A DNA stretch of 64,000 nucleotides from the NCBI RefSeq assembly GCF_021608225.1, contig NZ_JAKIJS010000001.1:1116001-1180000 (forward strand), written 5' to 3'. Position numbers and translations under genes: made by a program. The stretch comes from Pseudalkalibacillus berkeleyi. GTDB lineage: Bacteria; Bacillota; Bacilli; Bacillales; Fictibacillaceae. Positions 52,814-62,358 of this stretch are shown in pieces; the stretch's first letter is position 1, and every line of letters starts with the position of its first letter. A model generated the notes under the pieces. The model searched no databases and had not been told where the DNA came from. It saw only the letters and a list, made by a program, of their open reading frames with translations.

Positions 52814-52954
52814 TTATGCGGATTGATTCTGAAAGGTTGGAGTGACAATTTCATAGTAAGCTCTGTTATAAGTGATGATTTGTTGGCCTTGTACTGTGAC
52901 AATTCTATCCTCAGTCATTCGAATAACCCTGCCTTCAACTGGGAGCTTTTTCAA
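52814..52954 (-). CDS. Small protein, 46 aa, unknown
   Basis: KKLPVEGRVIRMTEDRIVT opens this 46-codon minus-strand ORF, which starts at TTG 52954 with AAAGGAGAG eight bases upstream. The sequence looks like a small beta-rich domain (two hydrophobic strands, then YNRAYYEIVTPTF). It has its own terminator. No family is recognised. A longer plus-strand ORF over the same bases lacks any ribosome binding site. Confidence 0.65.
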   Translation of the reverse strand: MKKLPVEGRVIRMTEDRIVTVQGQQIITYNRAYYEIVTPTFQNQSA

Positions 52955-53161
52955 TTTAACCACTCTCCTTTAGAATTGTTAACGAATATGTCTTTAGTTT
53001 CTATATACCCGATTAAAGACAAAGTTGAACATTTTTAGATTAAAAATGTATGACTCACTCATCAGATATATTTAAGTGAAGAGGGCTCTTGGTACAATGA
53101 ACGAGATGATGTATGTTATATTTTGATTAAAGAGATAACGAAGAGAAAGGGGTTTTCATGA

Positions 53162-54295
53162 ATGAAACTGCGCGGAATAGAACCGACACCAAGTCCTAAC
53201 ACGATGAAACTAATTATTGATGAATCATTACCTAGTGGGAAAAATATGAACTTTAAATCGGATCAAAAAGAAGAAGCACCAGCTCCATTAGATGCTTTAT
53301 TAAGTATTGAGGGTGTGAAAGGACTCTACTATGTGGCAGACTTTATTGCACTCGAAAGAAATGCAAAGCACGACTGGAAGGTGATTCTACCTAAAGCTAG
53401 ACAAATATTTGGTGAAGAAGTTACGGAAATACACGATGATCAACCAAATAATGATGAAGATTTTGAAGAAATTAAGGTGTTTATTCAAAAGTTTCGTAGT
53501 ATACCGATGCAAATAAAACTTGTGAAAGGTGAGAATGAACACCGAGTAGGGTTACCTGAGCGTTTCATGGAAACAGTAATGGAGGCTCAAAGTGCTTCAG
53601 ATAACGTTGTGATGGAGCGGCAATGGATTGAGCAAAGTTCAAGGTATGGAAATGTTGAAGAAGTAGGGCATGAAATTGCAGAAGAAATTAGTGCCGCTTA
53701 TGACCACGAGAGACTAAACACACTCAAAGAACAAGCTTTTGAACAAAATTCAAGTGACCGATCAAAGAAACAAACCTCATATAAAGTGACATTAGACATG
53801 ATGGAACAAACTGATTGGAAGGATCGATACGCAGCACTGGAACAAATGAATCCAACGATAGATGATTTACCTGTGTTACAAAAAGCATTGTTGGATGAGA
53901 AATCGTCAATTCGCCGTTTAGCCACGGTTTACCTTGGTATGATTGAGGATAAGAAGGTTCTCCCTTATATGTCTCAAGCGCTTAAAGATAAAAGTGTTAC
54001 AGTGCGGAGAACAGCCGGCGATTGCATGTCCGATCTTGGGTTTGAAGAAGCTATTCCGGTAATGATTGAATCGTTAAAAGACAAAAATAAACTCGTACGT
54101 TGGCGGGCTGCAATGTATTTATATGAAGTAGGGGATGAAACTGCTATCCCTGCACTTAAAGATGCAAAAGACGATCCAGAATTTGAAGTGGCCCTGCAAG
54201 TAAATATGGCATTAGAAAGAATTGAAGGTGGAGAACAAGCAAAAGGATCTGTATGGAAGCAGATGACGGATACGATTCAAAAAGGCAAGCAATAA
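53162..54295 (+). CDS. cvfC: Conserved virulence factor C-like protein (Nfu-N plus HEAT repeats)
   Basis: A 377-aa protein: an N-terminal Nfu-type domain (PSPNTMKLIIDESLPSG) and a C-terminal set of HEAT/PBS-lyase-like repeats (PVLQKALLDEKSSIRRLATV, PYMSQALKDKSVTVRRTAGD, PVMIESLKDKNKLVRWRAAM). It matches the proteins called CvfC or YpgR in Firmicutes. It probably mediates protein-protein contacts. AAAGGGG precedes the ATG at suitable distance. Confidence 0.83.
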   Translation: MKLRGIEPTPSPNTMKLIIDESLPSGKNMNFKSDQKEEAPAPLDALLSIEGVKGLYYVADFIALERNAKHDWKVILPKARQIFGEEVTEIHDDQPNNDEDFEEIKVFIQKFRSIPMQIKLVKGENEHRVGLPERFMETVMEAQSASDNVVMERQWIEQSSRYGNVEEVGHEIAEEISAAYDHERLNTLKEQAFEQNSSDRSKKQTSYKVTLDMMEQTDWKDRYAALEQMNPTIDDLPVLQKALLDEKSSIRRLATVYLGMIEDKKVLPYMSQALKDKSVTVRRTAGDCMSDLGFEEAIPVMIESLKDKNKLVRWRAAMYLYEVGDETAIPALKDAKDDPEFEVALQVNMALERIEGGEQAKGSVWKQMTDTIQKGKQ

Positions 54296-54364
54296 TAGTG
54301 AATTGATGTTTCACTACGCTCGTGATAAAGTTAAATATAGATGAAATAAATGGAGGTATGTTCC

Positions 54365-54799
54365 ATGTCTATGGCATATGAAGAATATATGAGACAGCTT
54401 GTTCAACCAATGAGAGATGAATTAACAGAGGCAGGATTTAAAGAATTAAGAACACCTGAAGAAGTAGATGAATACATGGAAAATGCAGAAGGCACAACTT
54501 TAGTGATGATTAATTCTGTATGTGGTTGTGCAGCAGGTCTTGCACGCCCAGCAGTACGTCACGCAGTCCAGAACGAGAAAAGTCCAGACCATCTTGTAAC
54601 CGTATTTGCAGGTCAAGATAAAGTAGCGACTTCAGTTATGCGTTCTTATTTATTAGATGTAGAACCATCATCACCATCTGTTGCACTCTTAAAAGGAAAA
54701 GAATTGGTACACTTTGTTCCAAGAGAAGAGATTGAAGACCATGAAGCAGAAGACATCGCTCAAAATTTAATCAATGCTTTTGAAACGCACTGTAAATAA
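54365..54799 (+). CDS. brxA: Bacilliredoxin BrxA
   Basis: A 144-aa thioredoxin-like protein of the YphP/YqiW family with the active-site NSVCGCAAGLARPA (CGC motif). It removes bacillithiol from modified protein cysteines after oxidative stress. The ATG at 54365 has GGAGGT seven bases upstream and gives the conserved MSMAYEEYMRQLV start. It is a single gene with a strong terminator. Confidence 0.93.
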   Translation: MSMAYEEYMRQLVQPMRDELTEAGFKELRTPEEVDEYMENAEGTTLVMINSVCGCAAGLARPAVRHAVQNEKSPDHLVTVFAGQDKVATSVMRSYLLDVEPSSPSVALLKGKELVHFVPREEIEDHEAEDIAQNLINAFETHCK

Positions 54800-54810
54800 T
54801 TGTGCAAACT

Positions 54811-54845
54811 AAGACCCGATCATTCTAAAATGATCGGGTCTTTTT
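54811..54845 (+). terminator. Terminator of brxA
   Basis: A perfect 14-bp stem AAGACCCGATCATT/AATGATCGGGTCTT with a 4-nt loop, followed by T residues. Confidence 0.92.
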
Positions 54846-54902
54846 GATTTGCTACTTGTACTTGTTGATATTTTGGAGCTTAGTTATCCAGTCTTATTAT
54901 GA

Positions 54903-57080
54903 TTAGTTATGGCCAGCCTTTAACTTTCTATCTTTCGGTTTCCAGGGCATCCACCAGTTCCAATGTCCCATCAGTTTCATAAGAGAAGGCACAAGGACCA
55001 TGCGCACAAGTGTTGCGTCTAGAAAGATTGCAAGAGCAATGGATACGCCCATTTGTTTGACTGGAACAACACCTGTGAAGGCAAATGCACCTGTAACGAC
55101 AATCATGATTAATGCTGCTGATGTAATAATTTTGCTTGTAGAGGTTAAACCCATTAGCGTTGCATAGTCATTATCTTTAGATTCATGATAATATTCTTGT
55201 ATCCTTGAAATAAGGAATACTTCATAGTCCATACTTAAACCAAAGACAATACCAAAGGTGAACACCGGAATCATCAACCCAATGCCGTTCGTAGGATCGA
55301 CAAAATGTCCTTCCTGAAAAATCCAGACAATGATTCCGAATGTTGCGCTTAAACTGATGACATTCATTAAAATTGCCTTTAACGGAATAAAGAGTGAGCG
55401 AAAGGCAATCAATAAGATGAAATACGTAGAAATAAGTACAAAGCCTACCGCATAAGGGGCTTTGTTATAAATTTCATCAAAAATTTCCTGTGTGAAAGTA
55501 CTATTTCCACCCAAAATTAATTCGTACCCGTTATAAGAGCCGTTCCAATCTCTTACGAAATCTTTTGCCATTTCAGAAGTTGTATCGACATTCAAATAAA
55601 TTCGGAGGATTGACTTGTCTTCTTGAACGAATGCATTGAGCGCACCTTGTATTTCTTCAGGCAACGTTTCGGAATCAACCATGGATTGAATTTGTTTCGC
55701 CGATAAATTTGTTGTAGAGAACAAAGACTCGATTCGATCTACAATTTTTTCGTCCTCTAATTTAGCTTGTAACTCTTCAATGTCATTCAATTTATCCTGC
55801 TTAATTAACGCGTCATTTCCATCCACAATCATCGTCACAGGGTAGAGTTCTTGTTCACCAAAAGTATTTTTGAAGGTCTCGAATGCTTGTCTTGATTCGT
55901 ATGATTCAGGTAATGCTTCAGCTTCTGGTATCGTCAAATTCAAATTTGCCAGCGGTAAGATTGCTGTAATGAGAATCAATAAAGAAAGCATTAACATTGT
56001 CATAGGCCGGTGCATCACAAACTTTGCGAAACGGTACCAGTTGCTTACTTTCTTTTCCTTTGTTTTGAGAACCATCCACTTGTTTATATTCGGTCCTATC
56101 ATCCCGAGAATGGCGGGGAGAAAGGTGAGTGCACAGATGACCGAAAGAATGACCACAACCATACCGCCGATAGCCACCGTTTGAAAAATATCAATATCAA
56201 TAAAAAGCATGGAAGATAGGCCAAGGAATACACATAAACCAGAAAAGGCGATCGATCTCCCAGCAGTTTGAATCGATACATTTATTGCTTGTTCAATAGA
56301 ATTGCGTTTTATCTCCTCTCTGAATCTATTCACGAGGAGGAGAGCGAAATCGATTCCTAAAGCAAGTCCTATCATCGGAACAACGTTTAATAGGAAAATA
56401 GACAAATCAAGCTCCAATCCAAGGAAATACAGAATCCCGAGTGAGCTGACAACACTAATGATACCTATTAAGAGGGGGATGATTGCTGCAACAACGCCTC
56501 CAAAAGAAAAGAGTAAAATGACCAACGCGGCTGGAATACCTATTGCTTCAGCACGTTTCAAATCATTTTGACTTGCTTCATTCATGTCTTCAGAAATGAC
56601 AGCACCACCCGTAAGGCTCGCTTTAAAATCGGAAGTTTGAATAAGTCGTTCTCTGATTTGTTCAATTGATCCTTTAAGATCCGTAAAGCTTTTATCGAAA
56701 CCGAGAATAATATATGCAATATTATCCTTTGTCATTTTCTTATTTTGATAGGGGGATGTTGTGTTATTTAAAAAATCAACACCATCCAAACTGCCAATCA
56801 ACTCTTGTACATATGCCTTGTATTCTGTTGAGTCTGCAGTGTATTTTTCGGATTCAATAATAATTGTCATGGTAGATTTCGGTTGGTTGAAGTCTTCTTT
56901 CAATATCGTTTGAGTCTCATTGAATGAACCTTCCGTTTCAAAACCACTTCCTTCTAGTATAGATGGCATTTTCCATGCAAATAAACCTAGCACGATGGCT
57001 AACGTACACCACAATACAATGACGGTTTTTCTGTACCTATACATAACAGAACTAAGTTTATGTAAATAATTGCTTTTCAT
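54903..57080 (-). CDS. MMPL-family (RND) transporter
   Basis: A 725-aa membrane protein in two similar halves. Each has an outside loop domain and five or six helices with the RND helix-4 pattern (MIGLALGIDFALLLVNRFREE; FGIVFGLSMDYEVFLISRIQE). It resembles MMPL/YdfJ-type exporters of lipids, antibiotics or surfactin-like compounds; the substrate is unknown. The ATG at 57080 has GGAGG five bases upstream. Confidence 0.86.
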   Translation of the reverse strand: MKSNYLHKLSSVMYRYRKTVIVLWCTLAIVLGLFAWKMPSILEGSGFETEGSFNETQTILKEDFNQPKSTMTIIIESEKYTADSTEYKAYVQELIGSLDGVDFLNNTTSPYQNKKMTKDNIAYIILGFDKSFTDLKGSIEQIRERLIQTSDFKASLTGGAVISEDMNEASQNDLKRAEAIGIPAALVILLFSFGGVVAAIIPLLIGIISVVSSLGILYFLGLELDLSIFLLNVVPMIGLALGIDFALLLVNRFREEIKRNSIEQAINVSIQTAGRSIAFSGLCVFLGLSSMLFIDIDIFQTVAIGGMVVVILSVICALTFLPAILGMIGPNINKWMVLKTKEKKVSNWYRFAKFVMHRPMTMLMLSLLILITAILPLANLNLTIPEAEALPESYESRQAFETFKNTFGEQELYPVTMIVDGNDALIKQDKLNDIEELQAKLEDEKIVDRIESLFSTTNLSAKQIQSMVDSETLPEEIQGALNAFVQEDKSILRIYLNVDTTSEMAKDFVRDWNGSYNGYELILGGNSTFTQEIFDEIYNKAPYAVGFVLISTYFILLIAFRSLFIPLKAILMNVISLSATFGIIVWIFQEGHFVDPTNGIGLMIPVFTFGIVFGLSMDYEVFLISRIQEYYHESKDNDYATLMGLTSTSKIITSAALIMIVVTGAFAFTGVVPVKQMGVSIALAIFLDATLVRMVLVPSLMKLMGHWNWWMPWKPKDRKLKAGHN

Positions 57081-57270
57081 CAAAACCTCCGGTAGAAACT
57101 ACTTTTTCTTTTTATTATACAATGAATAAGGAGTAATATGGTTTGAATTACAAAAAGTGTCTGACTCATTCAAGTCAGACACCGTTAGGTAATGTTATTC
57201 TAATTTGTGACACACAAAAACACATTCAGAATAGGTTTTTATTTATTGTAGGCGTTGAGCGGTCTCGATA

Positions 57271-57504
57271 TTAGTCCTTACCTTTACCTCCACCAACATA
57301 AGCAGTAGCTCCAACGATGATCAATAGAATAAATAATACGACGATGATAGCGAATCCGTAACCGTAACCGCCACCACATCCGTATCCGTGATGATCATAT
57401 CCGTGGTGCATTGGATAGCAGTGATCATATCCATAATCCATTTGATGCATATCCCCCATATGCATTTCTTTCTTCTTTGGCATATATTTTTTCATTTTAT
57501 CCAA
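57271..57504 (-). CDS. YjcZ-like membrane protein with a His/Met-rich N-terminus
   Basis: A 77-aa protein. The C-terminal part [18 protein letters not shown] is the hallmark of the YjcZ sporulation-protein family. The N-terminal 45 residues are unusual: about ten His, eight Met and several Tyr and Cys ([21 protein letters not shown]), which suggests metal binding. TTG at 57504 has GGAGGGG seven bases upstream. It is probably a single gene. Confidence 0.75.
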   Translation of the reverse strand: MDKMKKYMPKKKEMHMGDMHQMDYGYDHCYPMHHGYDHHGYGCGGGYGYGFAIIVVLFILLIIVGATAYVGGGKGKD

Positions 57505-57633
57505 GAGAATTCCCCTCCAATATTTGATATAATCTGGTCTGTCATACTAACAAAATATGTACAATTGCCTTAACTGCAACGGGGACACTAGTGGAATTTT
57601 TGTGTACAAACCCATATGAAAAGGAGTAAGGAT

Positions 57634-58407
57634 ATGATTATCACAACAGGCGGAAAAGCGAAAAGCGCATTACGTCAACGGGCTAGAAACGTAGGTGTAG
57701 AACTAGGAATTCCATATGTGGACCGTAATGATCAATCGATTGAAAAGCTATTAAATCAAGTTCATGATGGGATCTTAGTGGTGTTAAAGGATCGGTTTCT
57801 TTTTTATTGTAAAGGGTACGATGCACCGCTCTTTTTCCATCCAAACTCCTCTGTATTTCGAATGAAACGGTTGATGAGGGGAGAATATGATCCATTTATT
57901 CGCATTGCAAATCTTAGTAAAGGGAAAACCATACTTGACTGTACCTTAGGTTGGGCATCCGACAGTATTGTCGCGAGCTTTGTAGTCGGGGAATCAGGAG
58001 AGGTGGTCGGAGTTGAAGGGAGCTCTACTGTATCATTGTTAACCCGTTTAGGTCTAAGTGTTTATAAAAGTGGTGATGATGAAATGGTCAAAGCAATGCA
58101 AAGAATAAAGGTGATTGAAGATCATCATCTAGCGGTGTTAAAAAAGACAGAAACCAATCGGTTCGATGTCGTTTACTTTGATCCGATGTTTGAAGAAGCC
58201 ATTGTTACTTCAGATGGCATTGCACCTTTAAAAAAGTTTGCAGTTTATGAACCTATTACAGAAGAATTGATAAAGGAAGCGAAAAGAGTTGCTAAAGAGC
58301 GCGTAGTTTTGAAGGATCACTGGAAAAGTCATCGTTTTGAACAGTTTAACTTTAAGGTCGAAAGAAGAAAGACATCGCTCTTTCACTTCGGATATATTGA
58401 GGTATAA
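57634..58407 (+). CDS. Class I SAM-dependent methyltransferase (YpiP-like)
   Basis: A 257-aa protein with the SAM-binding motif ILDCTLGWASDSIVAS, an acidic VVGVEGSS turn and a DVVYFDPMFEE motif resembling the DPPY motif of N-methyltransferases. It resembles YpiP and the rRNA methyltransferase RsmJ family, so RNA is a possible substrate. The ATG at 57634 follows AAGGAG by seven bases; the ATG at 57616 is upstream of that site. Confidence 0.8.
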   Translation: MIITTGGKAKSALRQRARNVGVELGIPYVDRNDQSIEKLLNQVHDGILVVLKDRFLFYCKGYDAPLFFHPNSSVFRMKRLMRGEYDPFIRIANLSKGKTILDCTLGWASDSIVASFVVGESGEVVGVEGSSTVSLLTRLGLSVYKSGDDEMVKAMQRIKVIEDHHLAVLKKTETNRFDVVYFDPMFEEAIVTSDGIAPLKKFAVYEPITEELIKEAKRVAKERVVLKDHWKSHRFEQFNFKVERRKTSLFHFGYIEV

Positions 58408-58495
58408 CCGTTTAGATGACAAATATCGTTTACAATTGCTAAAGGCTTCTCTATACTGAAATAGAAGTGCACAAAATTTGGAAGGAGTGGGATCC

Positions 58496-58573
58496 ATGAA
58501 ATTTGTACAATTATTGTATACGCATCAATTGAACAGAATGTCTTTATTGCATGGATGCCGCCTTGTTAAATAA
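58496..58573 (+). CDS. 25-aa leader peptide upstream of the MFS transporter
   Basis: KFVQLLYTHQLNRMSLLHG and a short basic end make a 25-codon ORF with AAGGAG eight bases before its ATG. It ends 33 bases before a terminator-type hairpin, 98 bases before the transporter gene. This is the layout of translation attenuation for drug efflux and resistance genes, in which a stalled ribosome changes RNA folding. It is too short to assign by homology. Confidence 0.6.
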   Translation: MKFVQLLYTHQLNRMSLLHGCRLVK

Positions 58574-58605
58574 TACTTTATGTTTTAATTGAGTATCGTT
58601 ATGAT

Positions 58606-58637
58606 GCTGTGGGAGGATCGATCCCTCAGCTTTTTTT
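58606..58637 (+). terminator. Attenuator hairpin before the MFS transporter
   Basis: GCTGTGGGA pairs with TCCCTCAGC with one mismatch around a 7-nt loop, followed by seven T residues. The 3' arm (GATCCC) can also pair with GGGATC at 58489, next to the leader-peptide start, as a possible antiterminator. Confidence 0.7.
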
Positions 58638-58671
58638 AATGTCTATTTACATACGGGAAGTAGGGGAAACA

Positions 58672-59982
58672 ATGAAGGAAACGTGGAGAGCATATAAGGA
58701 AATGGACCGTAACGTTTGGATTCGCTTTATCGGTGAATCAATCAATGGGATAGCATTTATGATGCTATTACCATTTTTAGCCTTATATTTGAAAGATAAG
58801 GTGGATCATATTTGGGAAGTGGGAATCGTAATGGGGGTGTCCCCACTTGCTTCTGTCTTTGGTACGATGATAGGAGGACGCTTAGCAGACATATATGGAC
58901 GTAAACCACTCATGATTGGATCCATGGCAGGTAATGCTGTCGTGATGCTCGGATTTGTTTGGTTTGATGACTTTTGGTCATTTGTTGTTTTATCGTTATT
59001 CCTAGGTTTTTTTAATTCTTTGTTTCATCCTGCTGCATCTGCCATGGTTGCAGATGTGACTGAACCTGATAAACGTACTGAAGCTTTCGGTTTATTGAGA
59101 ATGGGGCATAATATTGGAGCAGCAATTGGTCCTTTGATAGGTGCATCTGTCGTATTGTTTTCAAAATCGATTATTTTCATGGTTTCTGCAATGAGTATGT
59201 TTTTCTATGCTCTGATTGTCTTGATCTGGATTAGAGAGAGTCTCCCTAAAACAAAAACGAGAGGCCAGGAAAATGATAAGACTGAAAAAGTAGAAGAAAA
59301 GCTTCCTAGCCCTTTCCAAGTCATATTTCGGGACAAGCTTTTATTTGTATTTATTATCACAGGTGTCGTCATCTCTATGTCATTTACTCAAACTGAGGGA
59401 CTTTTACCGCTACATTTCGATCAAACATTACCAAACTTAAGTGATGCGCAAAATCCATACACATACATGCTCGCATTTAATGGGCTGTTAGTCGTCTTAT
59501 TTCAATTCCCTATATCACGTTGGGCTGGAAATCGTGCCATCGGCAGGGTGATGTTATATGGGTGTATTTTATTTGGATTCGGACTCTTATCTGTAGGTTG
59601 GTTACCTCAGGTGTTTACTGCGTTAAGTACGTCTTACTGGGCGATCATCATCATTTTTCTAACTATTTATGGCATCTACACATTAGGTGAAATGCTCATG
59701 TCACCTGTTCAAATGACTTTTGTTGCAAACTTGGCTCCAGAACATTTGCGAGGCACTTACATGGGTGCTGCTGGGTTACAATGGATTCTAGGTGGTGTAA
59801 CGGGCCCGTTATTAGGTGGATATATGTTAGATATAGGATTAGGTAATGTTTTATTTACGGTCCTTGGTATAGGATGTGTCGTTGCGGGAATCGTTTATTT
59901 ATCATTGGATCGTTGGGTTGATGAGCGTTCAGAAATGGATCAAGAAAGAGTGAAAAGGGATCTTTCAGCCGTAAATCGATAA
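58672..59982 (+). CDS. MFS drug/solute transporter
   Basis: A 436-aa protein with 12 predicted helices and the MFS motif A GGRLADIYGRKPLM between helices 2 and 3. A hydrophilic loop (about residues 195-225) sits in the middle. Motif C-like GHNIGAAIGPLIGA in helix 5 suggests an antiporter, so efflux is likely. The ATG at 58672 follows TAGGGG; the longer frame from 58609 would run through the attenuator. The leader peptide and attenuator upstream imply inducible expression. Confidence 0.85.
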   Translation: MKETWRAYKEMDRNVWIRFIGESINGIAFMMLLPFLALYLKDKVDHIWEVGIVMGVSPLASVFGTMIGGRLADIYGRKPLMIGSMAGNAVVMLGFVWFDDFWSFVVLSLFLGFFNSLFHPAASAMVADVTEPDKRTEAFGLLRMGHNIGAAIGPLIGASVVLFSKSIIFMVSAMSMFFYALIVLIWIRESLPKTKTRGQENDKTEKVEEKLPSPFQVIFRDKLLFVFIITGVVISMSFTQTEGLLPLHFDQTLPNLSDAQNPYTYMLAFNGLLVVLFQFPISRWAGNRAIGRVMLYGCILFGFGLLSVGWLPQVFTALSTSYWAIIIIFLTIYGIYTLGEMLMSPVQMTFVANLAPEHLRGTYMGAAGLQWILGGVTGPLLGGYMLDIGLGNVLFTVLGIGCVVAGIVYLSLDRWVDERSEMDQERVKRDLSAVNR

Positions 59983-60008
59983 GCTATGATACTATAGATA
60001 ATAAGTGA

Positions 60009-60038
60009 AAGCCCTTACTCCACAATGAGTAGGGGCTT
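60009..60038 (+). terminator. Stem-loop after the MFS gene
   Basis: AAGCCC-T-TACTC pairs with GAGTA-G-GGGCTT (one T-G pair); the following CCTGTTT is a poor U tract. Confidence 0.55.
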
Positions 60039-60078
60039 CCTGTTTATGAAATACATATGGACGGAGGCGTGAAAGCAA

Positions 60079-61098
60079 ATGATTGATTTAAGAAGTGATA
60101 CGATTACAAAACCAACTGAAGACATGAGAAGAGCGATGTATGAAGCAGAAGTAGGCGATGATGTTTTCGGTGAGGATCCAACTGTCAAAAATCTTGAAAC
60201 AAAAGCTGCTGACATATTAGGTAAGGAAGATGCCTTGTTCGTTACAAGCGGAACGCAAGGAAACCAGATTGCTGTCTTGACGCACTGTCAACCTGGTAAT
60301 GAAATCATTTTGGAAGAGGATGCACACATCTTTTATTATGAAGGTGGAGCCATAGCGGCCTTTGCAGGTGTACAGACGCGAACGATAAAGGGAGATCGAG
60401 GAATGATTTCTCCGGCTCTTCTCAAAAAAGCAGTTCGTGGTGATGATATTCATTTTCCTGAAACCGGTTTAATTTGTATGGAAAATACGCATAACCGTGC
60501 TGGTGGTGCCATCGTACCTATAGATCATATGAGGGATGTTTATCAAGTTGCAAGTGAACATCATGTACCTTTACATTTAGATGGAGCTCGTCTATTTAAC
60601 GCAGCTGCTGAATTGGAAAGACCAATTTCTGAATTTACAGAGCATACGACCACCGTTCAAATCTGCCTTTCAAAAGGTTTGGGTGCACCAGCGGGATCGA
60701 TAATAGCAGGCGACCAAGCCTTTATTAAAAGAGCGCGTAAGTGGCGAAAACGACTAGGTGGAGGGCTTCGGCAAGTTGGTGTGTTAGCAGCACCTGGTTT
60801 AATTGCGATGACAGATATGGCCACACGACTTAAAGAAGATCATATTCGTGCACGCAAGCTTGCAGACGGATTAAGAACACTTAAAGATTTACAAGTTGTA
60901 AATCAAGTAGATACAAATATTGTTGTTGTTGAAACAAATAACTCTAATAAGTCTGTTGAAGTTTGGTTAAATGAGTTGAAAGATAAAGGCATTCTTGCTG
61001 TTCCATTTGGTCCTACTACAATTCGACTAACGACTCATCATCATATTACTGATTCAGATATTGAATCGACCCTTGCTGCGTTTAATCAGATCGTTTGA
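60079..61098 (+). CDS. Low-specificity L-threonine aldolase
   Basis: A 339-aa fold-type I PLP enzyme. The PLP lysine is in CLSKGLGAPAGS (about residue 199), with LHLDGARLFNAA upstream and the N-terminal IDLRSDTITKPT signature. It cleaves L-threonine or L-allo-threonine to glycine and acetaldehyde. GGAGG precedes the ATG, at somewhat long spacing. It is followed by a terminator. Confidence 0.9.
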   Translation: MIDLRSDTITKPTEDMRRAMYEAEVGDDVFGEDPTVKNLETKAADILGKEDALFVTSGTQGNQIAVLTHCQPGNEIILEEDAHIFYYEGGAIAAFAGVQTRTIKGDRGMISPALLKKAVRGDDIHFPETGLICMENTHNRAGGAIVPIDHMRDVYQVASEHHVPLHLDGARLFNAAAELERPISEFTEHTTTVQICLSKGLGAPAGSIIAGDQAFIKRARKWRKRLGGGLRQVGVLAAPGLIAMTDMATRLKEDHIRARKLADGLRTLKDLQVVNQVDTNIVVVETNNSNKSVEVWLNELKDKGILAVPFGPTTIRLTTHHHITDSDIESTLAAFNQIV

Positions 61099-61176
61099 AT
61101 GCATAGTAATGTCTAGGAGTAAACTAGATGAGAAAAGGTATGTAGGTTCAACAATAAAAAAATTCAATGATTTTCT

Positions 61177-61207
61177 AAAAAGAACTTGCCAAATGGCAGT
61201 TCTTTTT
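61177..61207 (+). terminator. Terminator after threonine aldolase
   Basis: AAAAAGAAC-GCC pairs with GGC-GTTCTTTTT around an AAAT loop, with a small internal bulge. Confidence 0.85.
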
Positions 61208-61274
61208 GCTATTATTTTACGTTGTAACTGGTGTTGTACCTGCAATACAATACTAATGGAATAGGTGATTGAAC

Positions 61275-62186
61275 ATGACAAAATCATATCGAGTATTACT
61301 TTATTACAAGTACGTTCCGATTGAGAACGCAGAACAGTTTAAAGAAGACCACTTAAATTTCTGTAAAGAACTTGGATTAAAAGGGCGTATCTTGATTGCC
61401 GATGAAGGGATCAATGGTACCGTATCCGGAACTGTGGAACAGACGGATGCTTACATGGAAGCTCTTAATAATGATGACAGATTTAAAGGCATTGAGTTTA
61501 AAATAGATGAAGAAGATGGACATGCGTTTAAGAAAATGCACGTTCGTTATCGTCCTGAACTGGTCAATTCAGGTGAACTAAAGCAAATCAATCCGAACGT
61601 AACGACAGGAAAACATTTGAAGCCTGAGGAATTCTATGAAGCGATGAAACGAGATGACGTCATCATCATTGACGCTCGTAATGATTATGAATACGACATC
61701 GGTCATTTCCGTGGCGCAATACGACCGGATATACAAACTTTCAGAGAATTACCAGAATGGATTAAAGAAAATAGAAATAAATTTGAAGGCAAGAAAATCC
61801 TAACTTATTGCACAGGTGGAATCCGTTGTGAGAAATTTTCAGGATTCTTGAAAGAAGAAGGATTTGACGACGTAAACCAGTTACACGGTGGTATTATCAA
61901 TTACAGCAAAAATCCGAATACACAAGGTCAGCTTTACGATGGAAAATGCTATGTATTCGATGAACGTATTTCAGTACCAATTAATAAAGTTGAAGACAAA
62001 GTTGTTGGAAAATGCTACTACTGTGGTAAAACAGAAGATCGATACGTTAATTGTGCGAACCCAGAATGTAACCTACAACACGTAGCATGTCACGAGTGTG
62101 AAGAAGAGCATATGCGTTCATGTTCTGATGAATGCCGTGAACATCCACGAAATCGATATAAAAGTAAATTAGAGCAACAAGCCTAA
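61275..62186 (+). CDS. trhO: tRNA uridine-34 hydroxylase TrhO
   Basis: A 303-aa protein: an N-terminal UPF0176 domain ([24 protein letters not shown]), a rhodanese domain with the active loop [11 protein letters not shown], and a C-terminal cysteine-rich part ([30 protein letters not shown]). It matches TrhO (YceA/YbfQ type), which hydroxylates U34 of tRNA on the way to mo5U/mcmo5U. The ATG at 61275 follows AGGTGA by five bases; a TTG at 61269 is inside the site. Confidence 0.92.
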   Translation: MTKSYRVLLYYKYVPIENAEQFKEDHLNFCKELGLKGRILIADEGINGTVSGTVEQTDAYMEALNNDDRFKGIEFKIDEEDGHAFKKMHVRYRPELVNSGELKQINPNVTTGKHLKPEEFYEAMKRDDVIIIDARNDYEYDIGHFRGAIRPDIQTFRELPEWIKENRNKFEGKKILTYCTGGIRCEKFSGFLKEEGFDDVNQLHGGIINYSKNPNTQGQLYDGKCYVFDERISVPINKVEDKVVGKCYYCGKTEDRYVNCANPECNLQHVACHECEEEHMRSCSDECREHPRNRYKSKLEQQA

Positions 62187-62206
62187 AGCTAAGGTTGTAT
62201 AAAAAT

Positions 62207-62237
62207 AAAAAGCACTGTCCGGGATGGACAGTGCTTT
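62207..62237 (+). terminator. Terminator of trhO
   Basis: AAAAGCACTGTCC pairs with GGACAGTGCTTTT around a 5-nt loop; A and T runs on both sides. Confidence 0.9.
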
Positions 62238-62358
62238 TCCTCATTTTTGTGTTAAAGTTTATTAATATTGATCAACTATTCTAACGATAGTTGAATCTTA
62301 ATCAGCATACAGTCGTATATGATAGTAAGTAGGTGACTACTTGGAAGGAGTGAGAGGG

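Noticed and set aside
52781-53038. Plus-strand ORF of 85 codons before cvfC
   Set aside because: No Shine-Dalgarno sequence and no domain; the minus strand has a 46-aa ORF with a good site and terminator.
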